This document shows positions 37,057-46,889 of a stretch of DNA of 64,000 nt, one piece after another. A model generated the notes under the pieces. The model was not told where the DNA came from, made no database searches, and saw only the letters and a list, made by a program, of their open reading frames with translations. Numbering within the stretch: position 1 is the stretch's first letter; each line of letters starts with the position of its first letter. The DNA lies in contig NZ_JACYTN010000012.1 of the NCBI RefSeq assembly GCF_014841135.1, forward strand, positions 57,223-121,222, read 5' to 3'. A program made the position numbers and the translations under genes. The DNA comes from Paenibacillus arenosi (GTDB lineage: Bacteria; Bacillota; Bacilli; Paenibacillales; Paenibacillaceae).

Positions 37057-37096
37057 ACTACATTTGTAGTTACAAGAACAATACTACAACTGTAGT
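37057..37096. promoter_or_regulatory. BlaI-type operators before the secreted sensor paralogue
   Basis: ACTACATTTGTAGT (37057-37070) and ACTACAACTGTAGT (37083-37096), 26 bp centre to centre. Confidence 0.87.
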
Positions 37097-37270
37097 TTGT
37101 GAATGTCAACCTATTTGCATAGAGAAGGCCTCTTTATTTTTATAAAAGTAATTACATAAGGCGCTGAATTACAAAAAAACTCCCCTACTTAGGTAGAAGG
37201 AGTAAATACACTTGTATCGTTTTGTTTCTATGAATACTACAATGCGATTCGATTAGTATTTTCATTTATA

Positions 37271-37301
37271 TTTAAGGTTCATTTAAGGTTCCAGATATAA
37301 T
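37271..37301 (+). promoter_or_regulatory. Chitinase promoter with 11-bp direct repeats
   Basis: TTTAAGGTTCA (37271-37281) is immediately followed by TTTAAGGTTCC, then 4 bp to TATAAT (37296-37301). The 11-bp period is typical of OmpR/PhoB-class response-regulator boxes at a poor -35. Confidence 0.5.
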
Positions 37302-37415
37302 ATACAATCCGTAAGAAAAGTGGTTAAAAATTACAGCTCAGGAGTGATGCGCATGTTCAAAAAATAGGACAATACACGACTTTTATAAAAGGACAAAAAA
37401 ATGATTAGGGAGTGA

Positions 37416-38399
37416 ATGGTTATGCGAGAAAAGTGGAGTAAGATTTCATTAATGCTGACGATTGTAATGGGATTTTTAATGGTAGTTCCCCTTACCGCAT
37501 TTGCTGCACTGCCCACGCCAACGCTAAATGTCAGTGCATCTAATGCAGCTTGTACGCTGAGCTGGAATGCGGTAAGTGGCGCTAATGGTTATGATGTTTA
37601 TCGCAACGGAAACTGGTATAAATGGACTAATACAACTTCATGGTCTGATACAGGCTTAACCAACGGGACGGCTTACACGTATACCGTCTCTGCTCAAAAT
37701 GATACGACCACTCCAGTGACAACCTCACCTAAAAGTGCTAGCAAATCTTGTACGCCAACTGCTGGAAACGGCAATACGGGGGGATTTGTTGTATCAGAAG
37801 CACAATTCAATCAAATGTTCCCTAACCGTAATTCATTTTATACGTACACTGGCTTAGTTTCTGCAATGGTTTCGTTCCCTCAGTTTGCAAAAACGGGAAG
37901 TGATGAAATTAGAAAACGGGAAGCCGCTGCCTTCCTAGCCAACGTTGCACAGGAATCAGGATTTTTACAATATGTACGAGAGTCGAATACAGCGAATTGG
38001 CCGCTCTACTGCGATAATTCAAATGTTCTTTATCCATGTGCTCCAGGTCAGCAGTACTATGGACGCGGACCGCTTCAATTAAGCTGGAACGGAAACTATG
38101 GCGCAGCTGGCGCTGCTTTAGGACTCCCGCTTCGTACAAATCCTGACTTGGTTGCCACAGATCCTGCTGTGTCCTGGAAAACAGCCTTGTGGTTCTGGAC
38201 GACATCAACAGGCGCAGGAACGATGACTGCTCACAATGCCATAATAAATAATCAGGGTTTCGGTGAGACCATTCGAGCAATCAATGGTGCTGTTGAATGC
38301 GGCGGCAAAGAACCTACTAAAGTGAATAATCGAATCAATTACTTTACTAATTTCTCCAATATACTTGGTGTCTCCACTGGCGGAAATTTAAGCTGCTAA
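37416..38399 (+). CDS. Secreted GH19 chitinase with N-terminal FN3-like domain
   Basis: 327 residues. Signal peptide (residues 1-30, ending AFAA), a fibronectin type III-like domain (33-115: CTLSWNAVSGANGYDVYRNG), a Gly/Asn linker, then a GH19 catalytic domain (about 125-327). The acid Glu is probably in FLANVAQESGFLQY; GRGPLQLSWNGNYGAAG is the substrate-binding loop. GH19 enzymes hydrolyse chitin with inversion; they are frequent in plants and Streptomyces and scarcer in Bacillota. RBS GGGAG serves ATG at 37416 or 37422. Confidence 0.9.
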   Translation: MVMREKWSKISLMLTIVMGFLMVVPLTAFAALPTPTLNVSASNAACTLSWNAVSGANGYDVYRNGNWYKWTNTTSWSDTGLTNGTAYTYTVSAQNDTTTPVTTSPKSASKSCTPTAGNGNTGGFVVSEAQFNQMFPNRNSFYTYTGLVSAMVSFPQFAKTGSDEIRKREAAAFLANVAQESGFLQYVRESNTANWPLYCDNSNVLYPCAPGQQYYGRGPLQLSWNGNYGAAGAALGLPLRTNPDLVATDPAVSWKTALWFWTTSTGAGTMTAHNAIINNQGFGETIRAINGAVECGGKEPTKVNNRINYFTNFSNILGVSTGGNLSC

Positions 38400-38415
38400 T
38401 TCAAAATAATTGCAA

Positions 38416-38454
38416 CATGAAAGAGCCCAAATTTTTATTACGGGCTCTTTCATG
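38416..38454. terminator. Terminator after the chitinase gene
   Basis: CATGAAAGAGCCC / GGGCTCTTTCATG perfect 13-bp stem. Confidence 0.87.
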
Positions 38455-38530
38455 TTCTACTAGCTTACTTTTATAATTTTAGGCTGCCAACTAGTAAATG
38501 AACTAGCTTGTTTGTCTAGTATGACCGTTT

Positions 38531-39076
38531 TTATACCCCAGTATTGATAACTCCATAATGAATAAGATCCTCATACTTACCTTCTTTATAAACATGCTGT
38601 ACAAGCCTACCTTCTTCCACCATACCTACTTTCTCCATTACACGTCCAGAGGCAGGATTGGAAGCAAAGAATCTCGCAAATACTCTGTGATATTTCTTTT
38701 CTGCAAAAGCAAACGAAATGACCGCTTTGCTTGCTTCTGTTGCATAGCCCTTCCCCCAATATTCCTCACCTATCCAATAACCGAGCTCGCCATTTTTATG
38801 TAATGGCTTATAACTTAGTCCTATCGCTCCGTAAAGCTCATGCGTATATTTATCGGTGATCGCAAACTCGTAAGATCGATTATGACGAAAATTGTCTTCA
38901 TGTGTTTGAATCCATGATTGTGCACTTTCTATCGGATACGGATAAGGCAGCGTCAATGTACTTTTATAAACATTATAATTGTTGCAGAACTCGGAGACAC
39001 GTTGTGCATCCGATAATTGAAACGGTCTTACTAACAATCTTTCGGTTGTAATGGTTCTGTGCTCTTCATTGTACAT
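38531..39076 (-). CDS. GNAT family N-acetyltransferase (RimJ/RimL-like)
   Basis: 181 residues. ITTERLLVRPFQLSDAQRV at the N-terminus, YWGKGYATEASKAVISFAF (acetyl-CoA loop) and FASNPASGRVMEKVGM (motif B) define a RimJ/RimL-type acetyltransferase. Substrate unknown. Its 5' flank (ATAGTATAATAGTGGGA and CGTTA..AATAATATAG) recurs at 18080-18130 beside the GNAT relic, showing a duplicated segment. Divergent from the SMI1 genes. Confidence 0.88.
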   Translation of the reverse strand: MYNEEHRTITTERLLVRPFQLSDAQRVSEFCNNYNVYKSTLTLPYPYPIESAQSWIQTHEDNFRHNRSYEFAITDKYTHELYGAIGLSYKPLHKNGELGYWIGEEYWGKGYATEASKAVISFAFAEKKYHRVFARFFASNPASGRVMEKVGMVEEGRLVQHVYKEGKYEDLIHYGVINTGV

Positions 39077-39318
39077 AGTCCTGCCTCCTCCATATGCTTA
39101 CACATCTTACTCTCATCGTATTATGTGCCCTACAAATGAGTATTCTTGATATAGTATAATAGTGGGATTTTATCGTCAATCGATTTACGTTAAAATAATA
39201 TAGAAACCTATACATATGTTGGTTTATAGCATTACTCTGAATGCAGGTTTACCTATTGCGATTATTTGATAAAAACGCCAATGAAATCATGCCCTATCCC
39301 GATAGGAGGAGCAACGAC

Positions 39319-39873
39319 ATGGATTGGAAAGCTATTTTCGAAATGTGTTACCACAAGTGTCCCGAGATGTCAGAACATGAATTAGAACTGCTTATAAATA
39401 CTTGGAATCAACCTCTATCTGAGCAAGAAATTCAGGAAATAGTAGAAAGGCAGCGCAACCCTTTCCCAGTAGCAGATCCCCTACATCAACGGTACCAACC
39501 ATTTGATCCTGCAAAATGGAACATTCCGAACAAACGATTACCAGCTGCCTACATCGAATTGCTGCGTTATTCCAATGGGGGCGAATTTAGCAACGGAGAA
39601 CGGCATTTTCAATTTTTTAGCAGTGATGAGTTAAGATCCATGATGCTTGCCTATGAATTTCCCGAGTATATGCCTGGAGCTGTACCATTTGCGATGGACG
39701 GCTGTGGTCATCATTATGCATGGGACATGAGAACAGACAAGCATCAAGATGAATATCCTATTCTCGTCACTCACTCAGGAAATTTAGGTTACGAGGATGC
39801 TGTACCAATTGCCGTATCATTTATGGAACTGTGCAAAGGGACTATTTCGGTCGAATACATACGATATGGCTAA
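39319..39873 (+). CDS. SMI1/KNR4 family protein
   Basis: 184 residues from ATG at 39319, set by GATAGGAGGAGC upstream; an earlier ATG at 39241 has no site. LPAAYIELLRYSNGGEFSNGERHFQFFSSDEL is the SMI1/KNR4 core, and VPFAMDGCGHHYAWDM matches its second half. In bacteria these are often immunity proteins for polymorphic toxins, or partner-binding proteins. Followed 130 bp on by a second SMI1 gene in the same direction. Confidence 0.85.
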   Translation: MDWKAIFEMCYHKCPEMSEHELELLINTWNQPLSEQEIQEIVERQRNPFPVADPLHQRYQPFDPAKWNIPNKRLPAAYIELLRYSNGGEFSNGERHFQFFSSDELRSMMLAYEFPEYMPGAVPFAMDGCGHHYAWDMRTDKHQDEYPILVTHSGNLGYEDAVPIAVSFMELCKGTISVEYIRYG

Positions 39874-40002
39874 AAACCAAGTCTCACACGGCATGCTCAT
39901 CAAGTTTAGAATCTACAGCATGATTTACGCTAATAGAAATATTGCACCGAATAACCGCTTTATAGCGAGAACTTTTTAACCATTACAATGTTGGAGGGTA
40001 CC

Positions 40003-41388
40003 ATGGATCAATCCCTTATTGAGCAATTCAATCAATGGCATGAAGAAGACAAACATCAGTATATCGTGGATAAATTGTTAGCCATTCCCGAGACTGAATG
40101 GGATTATGAGGCGTTCAGTCGAATAGGAAGAGCCTATAATAATTTGGGCCTTTACGAAGAGGCACTTCAACAATTCGATAAAATTGCTGAAGAAGGACAA
40201 CAAGATTCACTGTGGCATTATCGAGTAGGCTTTGCCCTATTTCATCTGAAAAGATTTGAGGACGCGGCTCAGGCTCTGCGTTCTGCTGATAAACTAGAAG
40301 CTGGTGATCCGAATATCGAATATTTGCTATCATTGAGTTTGCAAAAGGTGAAAAAACAACAGCGAGAAGAGCTGCGAATTGCCGCGAAAAGAAAACATGC
40401 GATCGAATGGAGTATTTCAACAGCATTAAAGATACCTTTTTCCAACATTTCCTTAGATGATTTTTGGGAGGACAGTGAATATGCGAAACAATCTTATCTA
40501 TCTGATCCTCCGACTGTTGAGCTGATTCATTCAATCGAAGAAGAGTTAGGCTATAAGCTCCCCTCCTCTTACATCGCATTGATGAAACAGCAAAATGGAG
40601 GAATTCCTAAGAACACCTGCTTCCCAACAGAGGAAGCAACTTCTTGGGCTGAGGATCATATTGCCATTACAGGTATAATGGGCATTGGCCGAGAGAAAAA
40701 TTATTCCCTTTGCGGAGAGTTAGGTAGTCCGTTTATGATCGAGGAATGGGGCTATCCCGACATCGGCATCGTTATTTGCGACTGCCCTTCAGCAGGACAT
40801 GACGTAGTCATGTTAGACTACCGAGCATGCGGGCGAGATGGCGAGCCTGAGGTCGTTCATGTTGATCAGGAAAACGAATATGAAATTACATTTTTAGCTG
40901 ATAATTTTGAAGCTTTTATTTGTGGACTTGTAAGCGAAGAGGAATACGATACTTCCGAGGAGGACAAGACAGAGGATCTTTACAAAGTAGCCCATGGCAA
41001 GTTTTCACCCTTGCTGGAGGAGCTGTGCTCACAAGTATCAGAGGTTGACCAAATTGAAATGAAAATTCGTTCGATTTGTACAAAAGTTGTTGAAGAAAAA
41101 GGACATTTTTCCTTTCATGCAGATGAATTATCTTATTTGATGTATGATGTACAGTTTTGGTTATATACAAAGTCATATCCGAATACGAATCGCGAGGAAT
41201 ATTTGAAGATGTATGATCGAATGATTGCCTTCGGCGGTGAATTTGGGCAAGGTGGCTATGCTCCTGGATGGATTACCGAATGGTTAGAACGGCGCATGAA
41301 GGAAGGTCGAATTATACAGGAAAATGGACGTCTTCGGTTCACCGAGCAGTTCACTACGGAATTGATGAACACCCTACTGGTTATTTAA
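40003..41388 (+). CDS. TPR plus SMI1/KNR4 protein
   Basis: 461 residues from ATG at 40003 (TTGGAGGGTACC before it). An N-terminal TPR stretch (about 15-115: YNNLGLYEEALQQFDKIA; VGFALFHLKRFEDAAQAL), an SMI1/KNR4 domain (about 165-310: SIEEELGYKLPSSYIALMKQQNGG, then VICDCPSAGHDVVMLDY), and a helical C-terminal domain of 150 residues. That last domain survives in the relic at 18300-18866. Likely an intracellular immunity or scaffold protein; no cognate toxin is in the window. Confidence 0.83.
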   Translation: MDQSLIEQFNQWHEEDKHQYIVDKLLAIPETEWDYEAFSRIGRAYNNLGLYEEALQQFDKIAEEGQQDSLWHYRVGFALFHLKRFEDAAQALRSADKLEAGDPNIEYLLSLSLQKVKKQQREELRIAAKRKHAIEWSISTALKIPFSNISLDDFWEDSEYAKQSYLSDPPTVELIHSIEEELGYKLPSSYIALMKQQNGGIPKNTCFPTEEATSWAEDHIAITGIMGIGREKNYSLCGELGSPFMIEEWGYPDIGIVICDCPSAGHDVVMLDYRACGRDGEPEVVHVDQENEYEITFLADNFEAFICGLVSEEEYDTSEEDKTEDLYKVAHGKFSPLLEELCSQVSEVDQIEMKIRSICTKVVEEKGHFSFHADELSYLMYDVQFWLYTKSYPNTNREEYLKMYDRMIAFGGEFGQGGYAPGWITEWLERRMKEGRIIQENGRLRFTEQFTTELMNTLLVI

Positions 41389-41410
41389 AGTTATTTAAAG
41401 TTATTTAAAG
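41381..41410 (+). repeat. Three tandem copies of a 10-bp unit over a stop codon
   Basis: TTATTTAAAG repeated three times; the stop TAA of the TPR-SMI1 gene lies in the first copy. Slippage product by appearance. Confidence 0.85.
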
Positions 41411-41552
41411 CTACTGAAAAAACAGCTATTATAATGGATTGAATTCCACGCACCTACAAACAAGGTCGGTATGAAGTATATCCGATTTAGATAAACAATC
41501 CCGTAGGATACGATGGTGAACGCTACTCCTATAAGCTTCTAGCTTAGCCGAG

Positions 41553-41730
41553 TGACAAATGTGCAGTTATTTACTCCGAAAATATCCTTTTTCGGAGTAA
41601 TATTGACAAAAATGCAGTTATTTCGGTTTAGTTATCGATATCAATTGCATAATCAAGAAAAATAAATGCACGTTTGTCCAAATCCATCGAAAATGGATAA
41701 TCTCTCGTTATGGTAACTGCACTTTTGTCC
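41553..41730. repeat. Four copies of a 20-bp intergenic motif in inverted pairs
   Basis: TGACAAATGTGCAGTTATTT at 41553, TGACAAAAATGCAGTTATTT at 41604, then inverted versions at 41659-41679 and 41711-41730. A hairpin TTACTCCGAAAA/TTTTTCGGAGTAA sits between the first two. The remaining gap (41411-41552, 41731-41879) has no gene; a hairpin ATAGCCC/GGGCTAT at 41829-41871 may end dctA. Confidence 0.75.
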
Positions 41731-41879
41731 AAAGCATCGATAAGTTTACTATTGCATCGAAAGAGTACGAGTACAATATAGGAAGTAGTACGTCTGTTTC
41801 ACACTACCTTTATAGGAACCAGCATGCATATAGCCCCCCATCCCACTGCAATCTGGTAATGGAGGGCTATAGATATTGG

Positions 41880-43181
41880 CTATTTTGCTTCCGTTACTGG
41901 CGTAGTGGCGATAACTGCGCGATTTTTAAAGTCACTATCAGCTGCATATTCTGCTGGTGGATGAAACTCTTTCTCCATTTTTGCCACGACAATCGTAGCG
42001 ACGCCGTTTCCGATCAAGTTTGTAATCGAACGAGCTTCAGACATAAAGCGATCTACACCAATCAAGATGGCTAAGCCAGCAATTGGGATCGTCGGGAACG
42101 CCGCCAACGTTGCGGCAAGTGTAATAAAGCCTGAACCTGTTACCCCTGCAGCACCTTTAGACGTCAGCATCAAAATTCCGAGCAATACAAGTTGCTCCCA
42201 TACGCTAAGATCAACACCGTACGCTTGTGCTATAAAAATGGCTGCCATAGATAAGTAAATGGATGTTCCGTCCAAGTTAAAGGAGTAGCCCGTTGGAATA
42301 ACTAAACCAACAACGGACTTCGAACAGCCATACTTCTCCAGCTTATCCATCATGCGCGGCAGCGCCGATTCCGAAGAAGATGTACCAAGTACGAGCAATA
42401 CTTCATCTTTAATGTAGCGAATAAATTTGAAAAGACGGAAGCCGTACAATCTTGCGATACCACCCAAAATAAATACTACAAACAAGAACATCGTAATGTA
42501 CACACAAGTCATCAACAAACCTAGTTTTGTTAAAGAGCCTATACCGAACTTGCCAATCGTGTATGCCATTGCACCAAATGCAGCGATGGGAGACACTTTC
42601 ATAATCATATTGACGACATTGAAAAATGCATGTGACAGTCGATCAAACAAGTCGATGACTGGCTTTGCTTTCTCACCCATAGCGGTTAACGCCAAGCCGA
42701 ACAATACCGCAAAGAACAAGATCGGCAGCAAGTCACCACTTGCCAACGCTGCAACTACATTTTCAGGCACGATAGAAACGACGAATTCCATCATGGTCTG
42801 ATTGCCTTCCTCTGCCTTTTGTACATACGTAGTTACATCGCCCTGCACCGCAGCCGTATCAAACCCTTCACCTGGTTTGATAACGTTGACTACGATAAGT
42901 CCAATCGCTAGTGCAATGGTTGTAACGATCTCAAAATATAGCAGCGCTTTACCGCCAATGCGGCCAACTTTCTTCATATCCCCCATACTGGCAATACCAT
43001 TCACAACGGTGAACAAAACGATTGGTGCGATAACCATTTTAATCAACTTAATAAAGACATCTCCGAGCACTTTGAGCTTTTCACCAAAGGCTGGGAAGAA
43101 ATGACCGACCAAAATCCCAATAATTATGGCGATAACTACTTGAACCGTCAAGTTTTTAAAATTGATTCTCAAGAGGAACAC
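41880..43181 (-). CDS. dctA: C4-dicarboxylate:cation symporter DctA
   Basis: 433 residues, DAACS family. [18 protein letters not shown] is the serine-rich reentrant loop; [22 protein letters not shown] and [17 protein letters not shown] complete the substrate site. It imports succinate, fumarate and malate with H+ or Na+. Its neighbours dctP, dctS and dctR form the Bacillus dct system, where DctP/DctB and DctA modulate the sensor. Separated from dctP by 120 bp. Confidence 0.9.
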   Translation of the reverse strand: MFLLRINFKNLTVQVVIAIIIGILVGHFFPAFGEKLKVLGDVFIKLIKMVIAPIVLFTVVNGIASMGDMKKVGRIGGKALLYFEIVTTIALAIGLIVVNVIKPGEGFDTAAVQGDVTTYVQKAEEGNQTMMEFVVSIVPENVVAALASGDLLPILFFAVLFGLALTAMGEKAKPVIDLFDRLSHAFFNVVNMIMKVSPIAAFGAMAYTIGKFGIGSLTKLGLLMTCVYITMFLFVVFILGGIARLYGFRLFKFIRYIKDEVLLVLGTSSSESALPRMMDKLEKYGCSKSVVGLVIPTGYSFNLDGTSIYLSMAAIFIAQAYGVDLSVWEQLVLLGILMLTSKGAAGVTGSGFITLAATLAAFPTIPIAGLAILIGVDRFMSEARSITNLIGNGVATIVVAKMEKEFHPPAEYAADSDFKNRAVIATTPVTEAK

Positions 43182-43304
43182 CCTTTCTTGTCACGTTCTA
43201 CAATGTGAAGGAATGTGAATTTGTGTCCTCATTGTAGGCAAGAAAGCGGTTCCATTCAATAATGTGGTCATATTGGTCTTTTTGGTCTTGCTGTTTCCAC
43301 ATCG

Positions 43305-44369
43305 TTATGGACTGTGTGTATCATATTTATGTCGAAGTGACTTAATTTGCGCCAGTAAAGGAGCTCCAATCTCTTGCTCCACCTGCTCGTAAATGGGTGC
43401 TAATTTCTTTAGCCACTCGTCTCGCTCTTTGACAGTCAGCTGATGAATGGTCATCATGCCGCTCTTCTTAATTTCATTAAGCTGCTGGTCATTAAGCTGC
43501 TGAGCAAGCTTCCTATTCCATTGTGTCGTCTCTGCTAATGCCAGTTCCAGCTCGTGACGAATATCAGCAGGAAGCCCCTCCCAGAACGAGCGGTTGACAA
43601 TAACCGCATATCCTAAATAGCCATGATTGCTGATCGTCATATACCGCTGTACTTGATAGAGGCGTTTACTATATATGTTTGAAATCGTATTTTCCTGTCC
43701 ATCGACGTCGCCGCGCACAACGCTGTGGTACACCTCCGTGAAGGGCATCATGACCGCTTCCGCGCCCAATGCATGAAACTGCTGCTCCAACACTTCGCTC
43801 GGCAATATGCGGAACGTCTGACCTGCGAAATCTTCAGGATGAATTAGTGGCCGCTGGGCACTTGTTACCTGCTTAAAACCGTTGTTCCAAAAGGAAATAC
43901 CTCTCATATTTGCATTGGTCAGCTCACCAAGCAACTGCTTGCCAATCTCACCTTGTAACGCTTCATCTACCGCTTGTTGATTAGGAAAAGCAAATGGCAA
44001 ATCAAACGCTTTCCAGCTTGGGAATGCACTGGTTAGATTCGAAAAAGACGGCGCAATCATTTGGATATCCCCTCGACTAAGAGCGTCTAGCTCATGCTTG
44101 TCTGTATATAAGGTTCCATTCGGGTATACTTGCACTTCGACACGATCGCTCAATCGCTCGTGAACGAGCTTGGCAAATCGTTCTGCCGCCAATCCCTTGG
44201 GCGTGTTTTCAGCAACAACATGACTAAACTTAATGACAATACGATCTTTGAGACCCGCTTGTTCTGCATCATAAGGCAATGGTTTCGACGAATGGAGTGG
44301 AAATCCGATCAGTATAGCAGTAATGAGACCAACAAGTACAAAAATCCCAATTGTGACGAAAGATCTCAT
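43305..44369 (-). CDS. TRAP-type C4-dicarboxylate-binding protein (DctP/DctB-like)
   Basis: 354 residues. An N-terminal membrane anchor or signal (FVTIGIFVLVGLITAILIG), then the DctP fold: IKFSHVVAENTPKGLAAERFAKLV and SFWNNGFKQVTS with FRILPSEV near the carboxylate-binding Arg. There are no TRAP permease genes (dctQM) nearby; in Bacillus subtilis an analogous protein, DctB, is a co-sensor of DctS. That role fits here, divergent from dctS. Confidence 0.85.
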   Translation of the reverse strand: MRSFVTIGIFVLVGLITAILIGFPLHSSKPLPYDAEQAGLKDRIVIKFSHVVAENTPKGLAAERFAKLVHERLSDRVEVQVYPNGTLYTDKHELDALSRGDIQMIAPSFSNLTSAFPSWKAFDLPFAFPNQQAVDEALQGEIGKQLLGELTNANMRGISFWNNGFKQVTSAQRPLIHPEDFAGQTFRILPSEVLEQQFHALGAEAVMMPFTEVYHSVVRGDVDGQENTISNIYSKRLYQVQRYMTISNHGYLGYAVIVNRSFWEGLPADIRHELELALAETTQWNRKLAQQLNDQQLNEIKKSGMMTIHQLTVKERDEWLKKLAPIYEQVEQEIGAPLLAQIKSLRHKYDTHSP

Positions 44370-44453
44370 TATTTCGCCCCTTCCCTGTTGATTATTTCCA
44401 TTTATTATTTCACAATGATAGAAAGACGTAAATGGTAGGGAGCGAAACTAGCC

Positions 44454-46082
44454 ATGCATCAAATCAATATTCGCCACTTGCGCTATATTCGCAACTTGCC
44501 TGTATATGGTAAAATTGCGCTACTCGCATTTGGTCTAACTTCGTTCTCACTCTTAATTGGCGGCATTATCGTCGTAGGCATTATGACACGCATGACCGAG
44601 GATGAGCTTGGTCGCCGATTAATGACGACAGCGCGAACCGTTGCGGAGCAGCCGCATATCCGAGAAAAGGTGCAGCTTCCGGTATCGGCAGCACAAGACA
44701 TCGCCTACGAAACTGAAAATATCCGAATGATTAATGAAGTATCTTATATCGTCGTGCTCAATATGGACCGCATTCGCTATTCGCATCCGATCACGGATCG
44801 GATCGGCAAGCCTATTACGGATGATAAAGACATGGAGCCTGCGTTCGCGGAGCATTCTTACTTATCTAAAGTAAAAGGCGAAGCTGGTTCTGCCCTGCGG
44901 GCTTATGTGCCGATCATGAATACACAGCATCATCAAGTAGGTGTGGTGATGGCTGGGTTGCTGCTGCCGAGCATCAACCAGATGATTTGGGAGCAGCGCG
45001 GGGCCATTGCTGCAACGCTCATGCTCGCCCTTCTCTTCGGATTGCTTGGGGCGTGGCAGCTATCCCGAAATATTAAGCGGCAAATGTTCAATTTGGAGCC
45101 GCAAGAGATTGCGCGTATCTTATTAGAGCGCACAGCCGCTTTTCAAGCGATGCACGAAGGTGTTATCGCGGTGGATAACAAAGAGCGCATCACGATATTT
45201 AATGAGCGTGCAAAGCAAATTTTTGATATCGAAGGCAATCCAGTTGGCCAGCCCATTCGTGATGTCATTCCAGATACGAGGCTGCCAGAAATTTTGACGT
45301 TGCAGCAGCCGATATATAATCGTGAATTAATCGTGCGCAAAGCGGTGATTTGGAGCAATCGCATCCCCATTACTGTGCAGGGACAGACCGTCGGTGCGAT
45401 CGCCATTTTTCAAGACCGAACGGAACTAGCGCACATGGCGGAAGAATTAACTGGCGTTAAGGCATTTGTCGATGCGCTACGCGTCCAAAATCACGAATAT
45501 ATGAATAAACTCCATACGATAGCAGGCCTTATTCAGCTTGAGCACTATGAACAAGCACTTGATTATTTGTTCGAGGTATCTGAACGACAGGAAGAACTAC
45601 TTTCCTTCGTTAAAGAACGCTTTTCAGATGAAGGGATTGGCGGACTGCTGCTCAGCAAAATTTCGCGTGGTCAAGAACTTGGTATTCACGTAGAATTAGA
45701 CAAGCGCAGTGGATTGACACAATTTCCACCGAAGCTGGATCGGCACGATCTTGTGCTGCTGCTCGGAAACTTAATTGAAAACGCTTTCGATGCATTGGAA
45801 CTGGCTGAACGTGAACATAAAGAAGTGGTAATCAGCATAGAACAAGATGATGAAGTGCTGTCGATTATGGTCGAGGACAACGCAAACGGCATGGATGAAT
45901 GTACACAGCAGCATATGTTTGAAAAAGGTTTTTCCACCAAAGCTGCCGACGGGCGCGGCATCGGTTTGTACTTAATTGACAACATCATTGAAAAAGGCTG
46001 TGGAGAGCTTGTCTGTCACTCCTCTACTGGAAACGGAACATCGATGATTATTACCTTCCCGATGCAAGAAGGAGCATCCTAA
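44454..46082 (+). CDS. dctS: C4-dicarboxylate sensor kinase DctS (CitA/DcuS family)
   Basis: 542 residues. Membrane helix (25-48), a periplasmic-type PASp sensor (50-175), second helix (about 178-200), a cytoplasmic PAS (215-330), a CitA-type phosphoacceptor helix LRVQNHEYMNKLHTIAGLIQLE, and an HATPase domain with NLIENAFDAL and GRGIGLYLIDNI. It autophosphorylates on His when C4-dicarboxylates are present. RBS GGGAGCG. The response regulator follows by 63 bp. Confidence 0.92.
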   Translation: MHQINIRHLRYIRNLPVYGKIALLAFGLTSFSLLIGGIIVVGIMTRMTEDELGRRLMTTARTVAEQPHIREKVQLPVSAAQDIAYETENIRMINEVSYIVVLNMDRIRYSHPITDRIGKPITDDKDMEPAFAEHSYLSKVKGEAGSALRAYVPIMNTQHHQVGVVMAGLLLPSINQMIWEQRGAIAATLMLALLFGLLGAWQLSRNIKRQMFNLEPQEIARILLERTAAFQAMHEGVIAVDNKERITIFNERAKQIFDIEGNPVGQPIRDVIPDTRLPEILTLQQPIYNRELIVRKAVIWSNRIPITVQGQTVGAIAIFQDRTELAHMAEELTGVKAFVDALRVQNHEYMNKLHTIAGLIQLEHYEQALDYLFEVSERQEELLSFVKERFSDEGIGGLLLSKISRGQELGIHVELDKRSGLTQFPPKLDRHDLVLLLGNLIENAFDALELAEREHKEVVISIEQDDEVLSIMVEDNANGMDECTQQHMFEKGFSTKAADGRGIGLYLIDNIIEKGCGELVCHSSTGNGTSMIITFPMQEGAS

Positions 46083-46145
46083 TCTGCAATTGATAACCAT
46101 GTATCACTATTTAAGATGATGCGCTTGTGAAAGGAGTCAAAATCC

Positions 46146-46880
46146 ATGAATAAGAAGCAAGCTCAAATAAATGAGTACCGTGTCTTGCTCATTGAAGACG
46201 ATCCGATGGTACAAGAAGTGAACCGCCAGTTTGTTGAAAATGTGACTGGATTTCGTGTTGAGGGCATCGCTGGAAACGGTATGGAAGGTTTGAAATTGGT
46301 GCGGGACTTAGAGCCCGACCTCGTATTTCTTGATATGTTCATGCCCGTACAGGATGGTGTCGAAACCCTTCGGCAAATCAGAGCTGAAGCACTTCCTGTC
46401 GATGTTATTGTTGTGACAGCGGCTAAAGATTTGCCTACAGTGAAAAACATTATGCAAAAAGGTGTCTTCGACTACGTTATCAAGCCATTTAAGTTCGAGC
46501 GAATTGCGGCGGCACTGGAGCAATATCGAGCATACCGACAAGCACTACTTGAAGAACGTCATGTTACACAGGCAGAACTGGATGCGATTTTACGCAGCAC
46601 GACTTCCGACTTTGTATTAGATGCTGCGGCGGTACTGCCGAAAGGCTTGCAATCAAGTACCATGCGACAAGTCATTCATTTGCTACAGCACCAGCGTTCA
46701 TGTTTAACTGCTGAAGAAGTAGCGGACGGTGTCGGTTTGGCGAGAGTAACTGCCCGACGTTATTTAGATTACTTAGTTCAATCAGGCTCTGTTCGTCTTG
46801 ATATACGTTACGGCAGCGTTGGTAGACCGGTAAATCGTTACGCACTTGTTTCAGCTATCGAACCACACTCACGCTCTTAA
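46146..46880 (+). CDS. dctR: C4-dicarboxylate response regulator DctR (CitB family)
   Basis: 244 residues. Receiver with acidic pair EDD and phospho-Asp in DLVFLDMFMPVQDG, Thr in VVTAAKD, Lys in YVIKPFKFER. The C-terminal HTH (about 180-235: LTAEEVADGVGLARVTARRYLDYLVQSG) is CitB type. It should activate dctA and perhaps dctP. Start context AAAGGAGTCAAAATCC. Paired with dctS. Confidence 0.92.
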   Translation: MNKKQAQINEYRVLLIEDDPMVQEVNRQFVENVTGFRVEGIAGNGMEGLKLVRDLEPDLVFLDMFMPVQDGVETLRQIRAEALPVDVIVVTAAKDLPTVKNIMQKGVFDYVIKPFKFERIAAALEQYRAYRQALLEERHVTQAELDAILRSTTSDFVLDAAAVLPKGLQSSTMRQVIHLLQHQRSCLTAEEVADGVGLARVTARRYLDYLVQSGSVRLDIRYGSVGRPVNRYALVSAIEPHSRS

Positions 46881-46889
46881 CATCTTACA

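Noticed and set aside
43305..44369. Complete TRAP transporter
   Set aside because: Only the binding protein is present; no DctQ/DctM permease genes flank it, and the dctA/dctSR context fits a co-sensor better.
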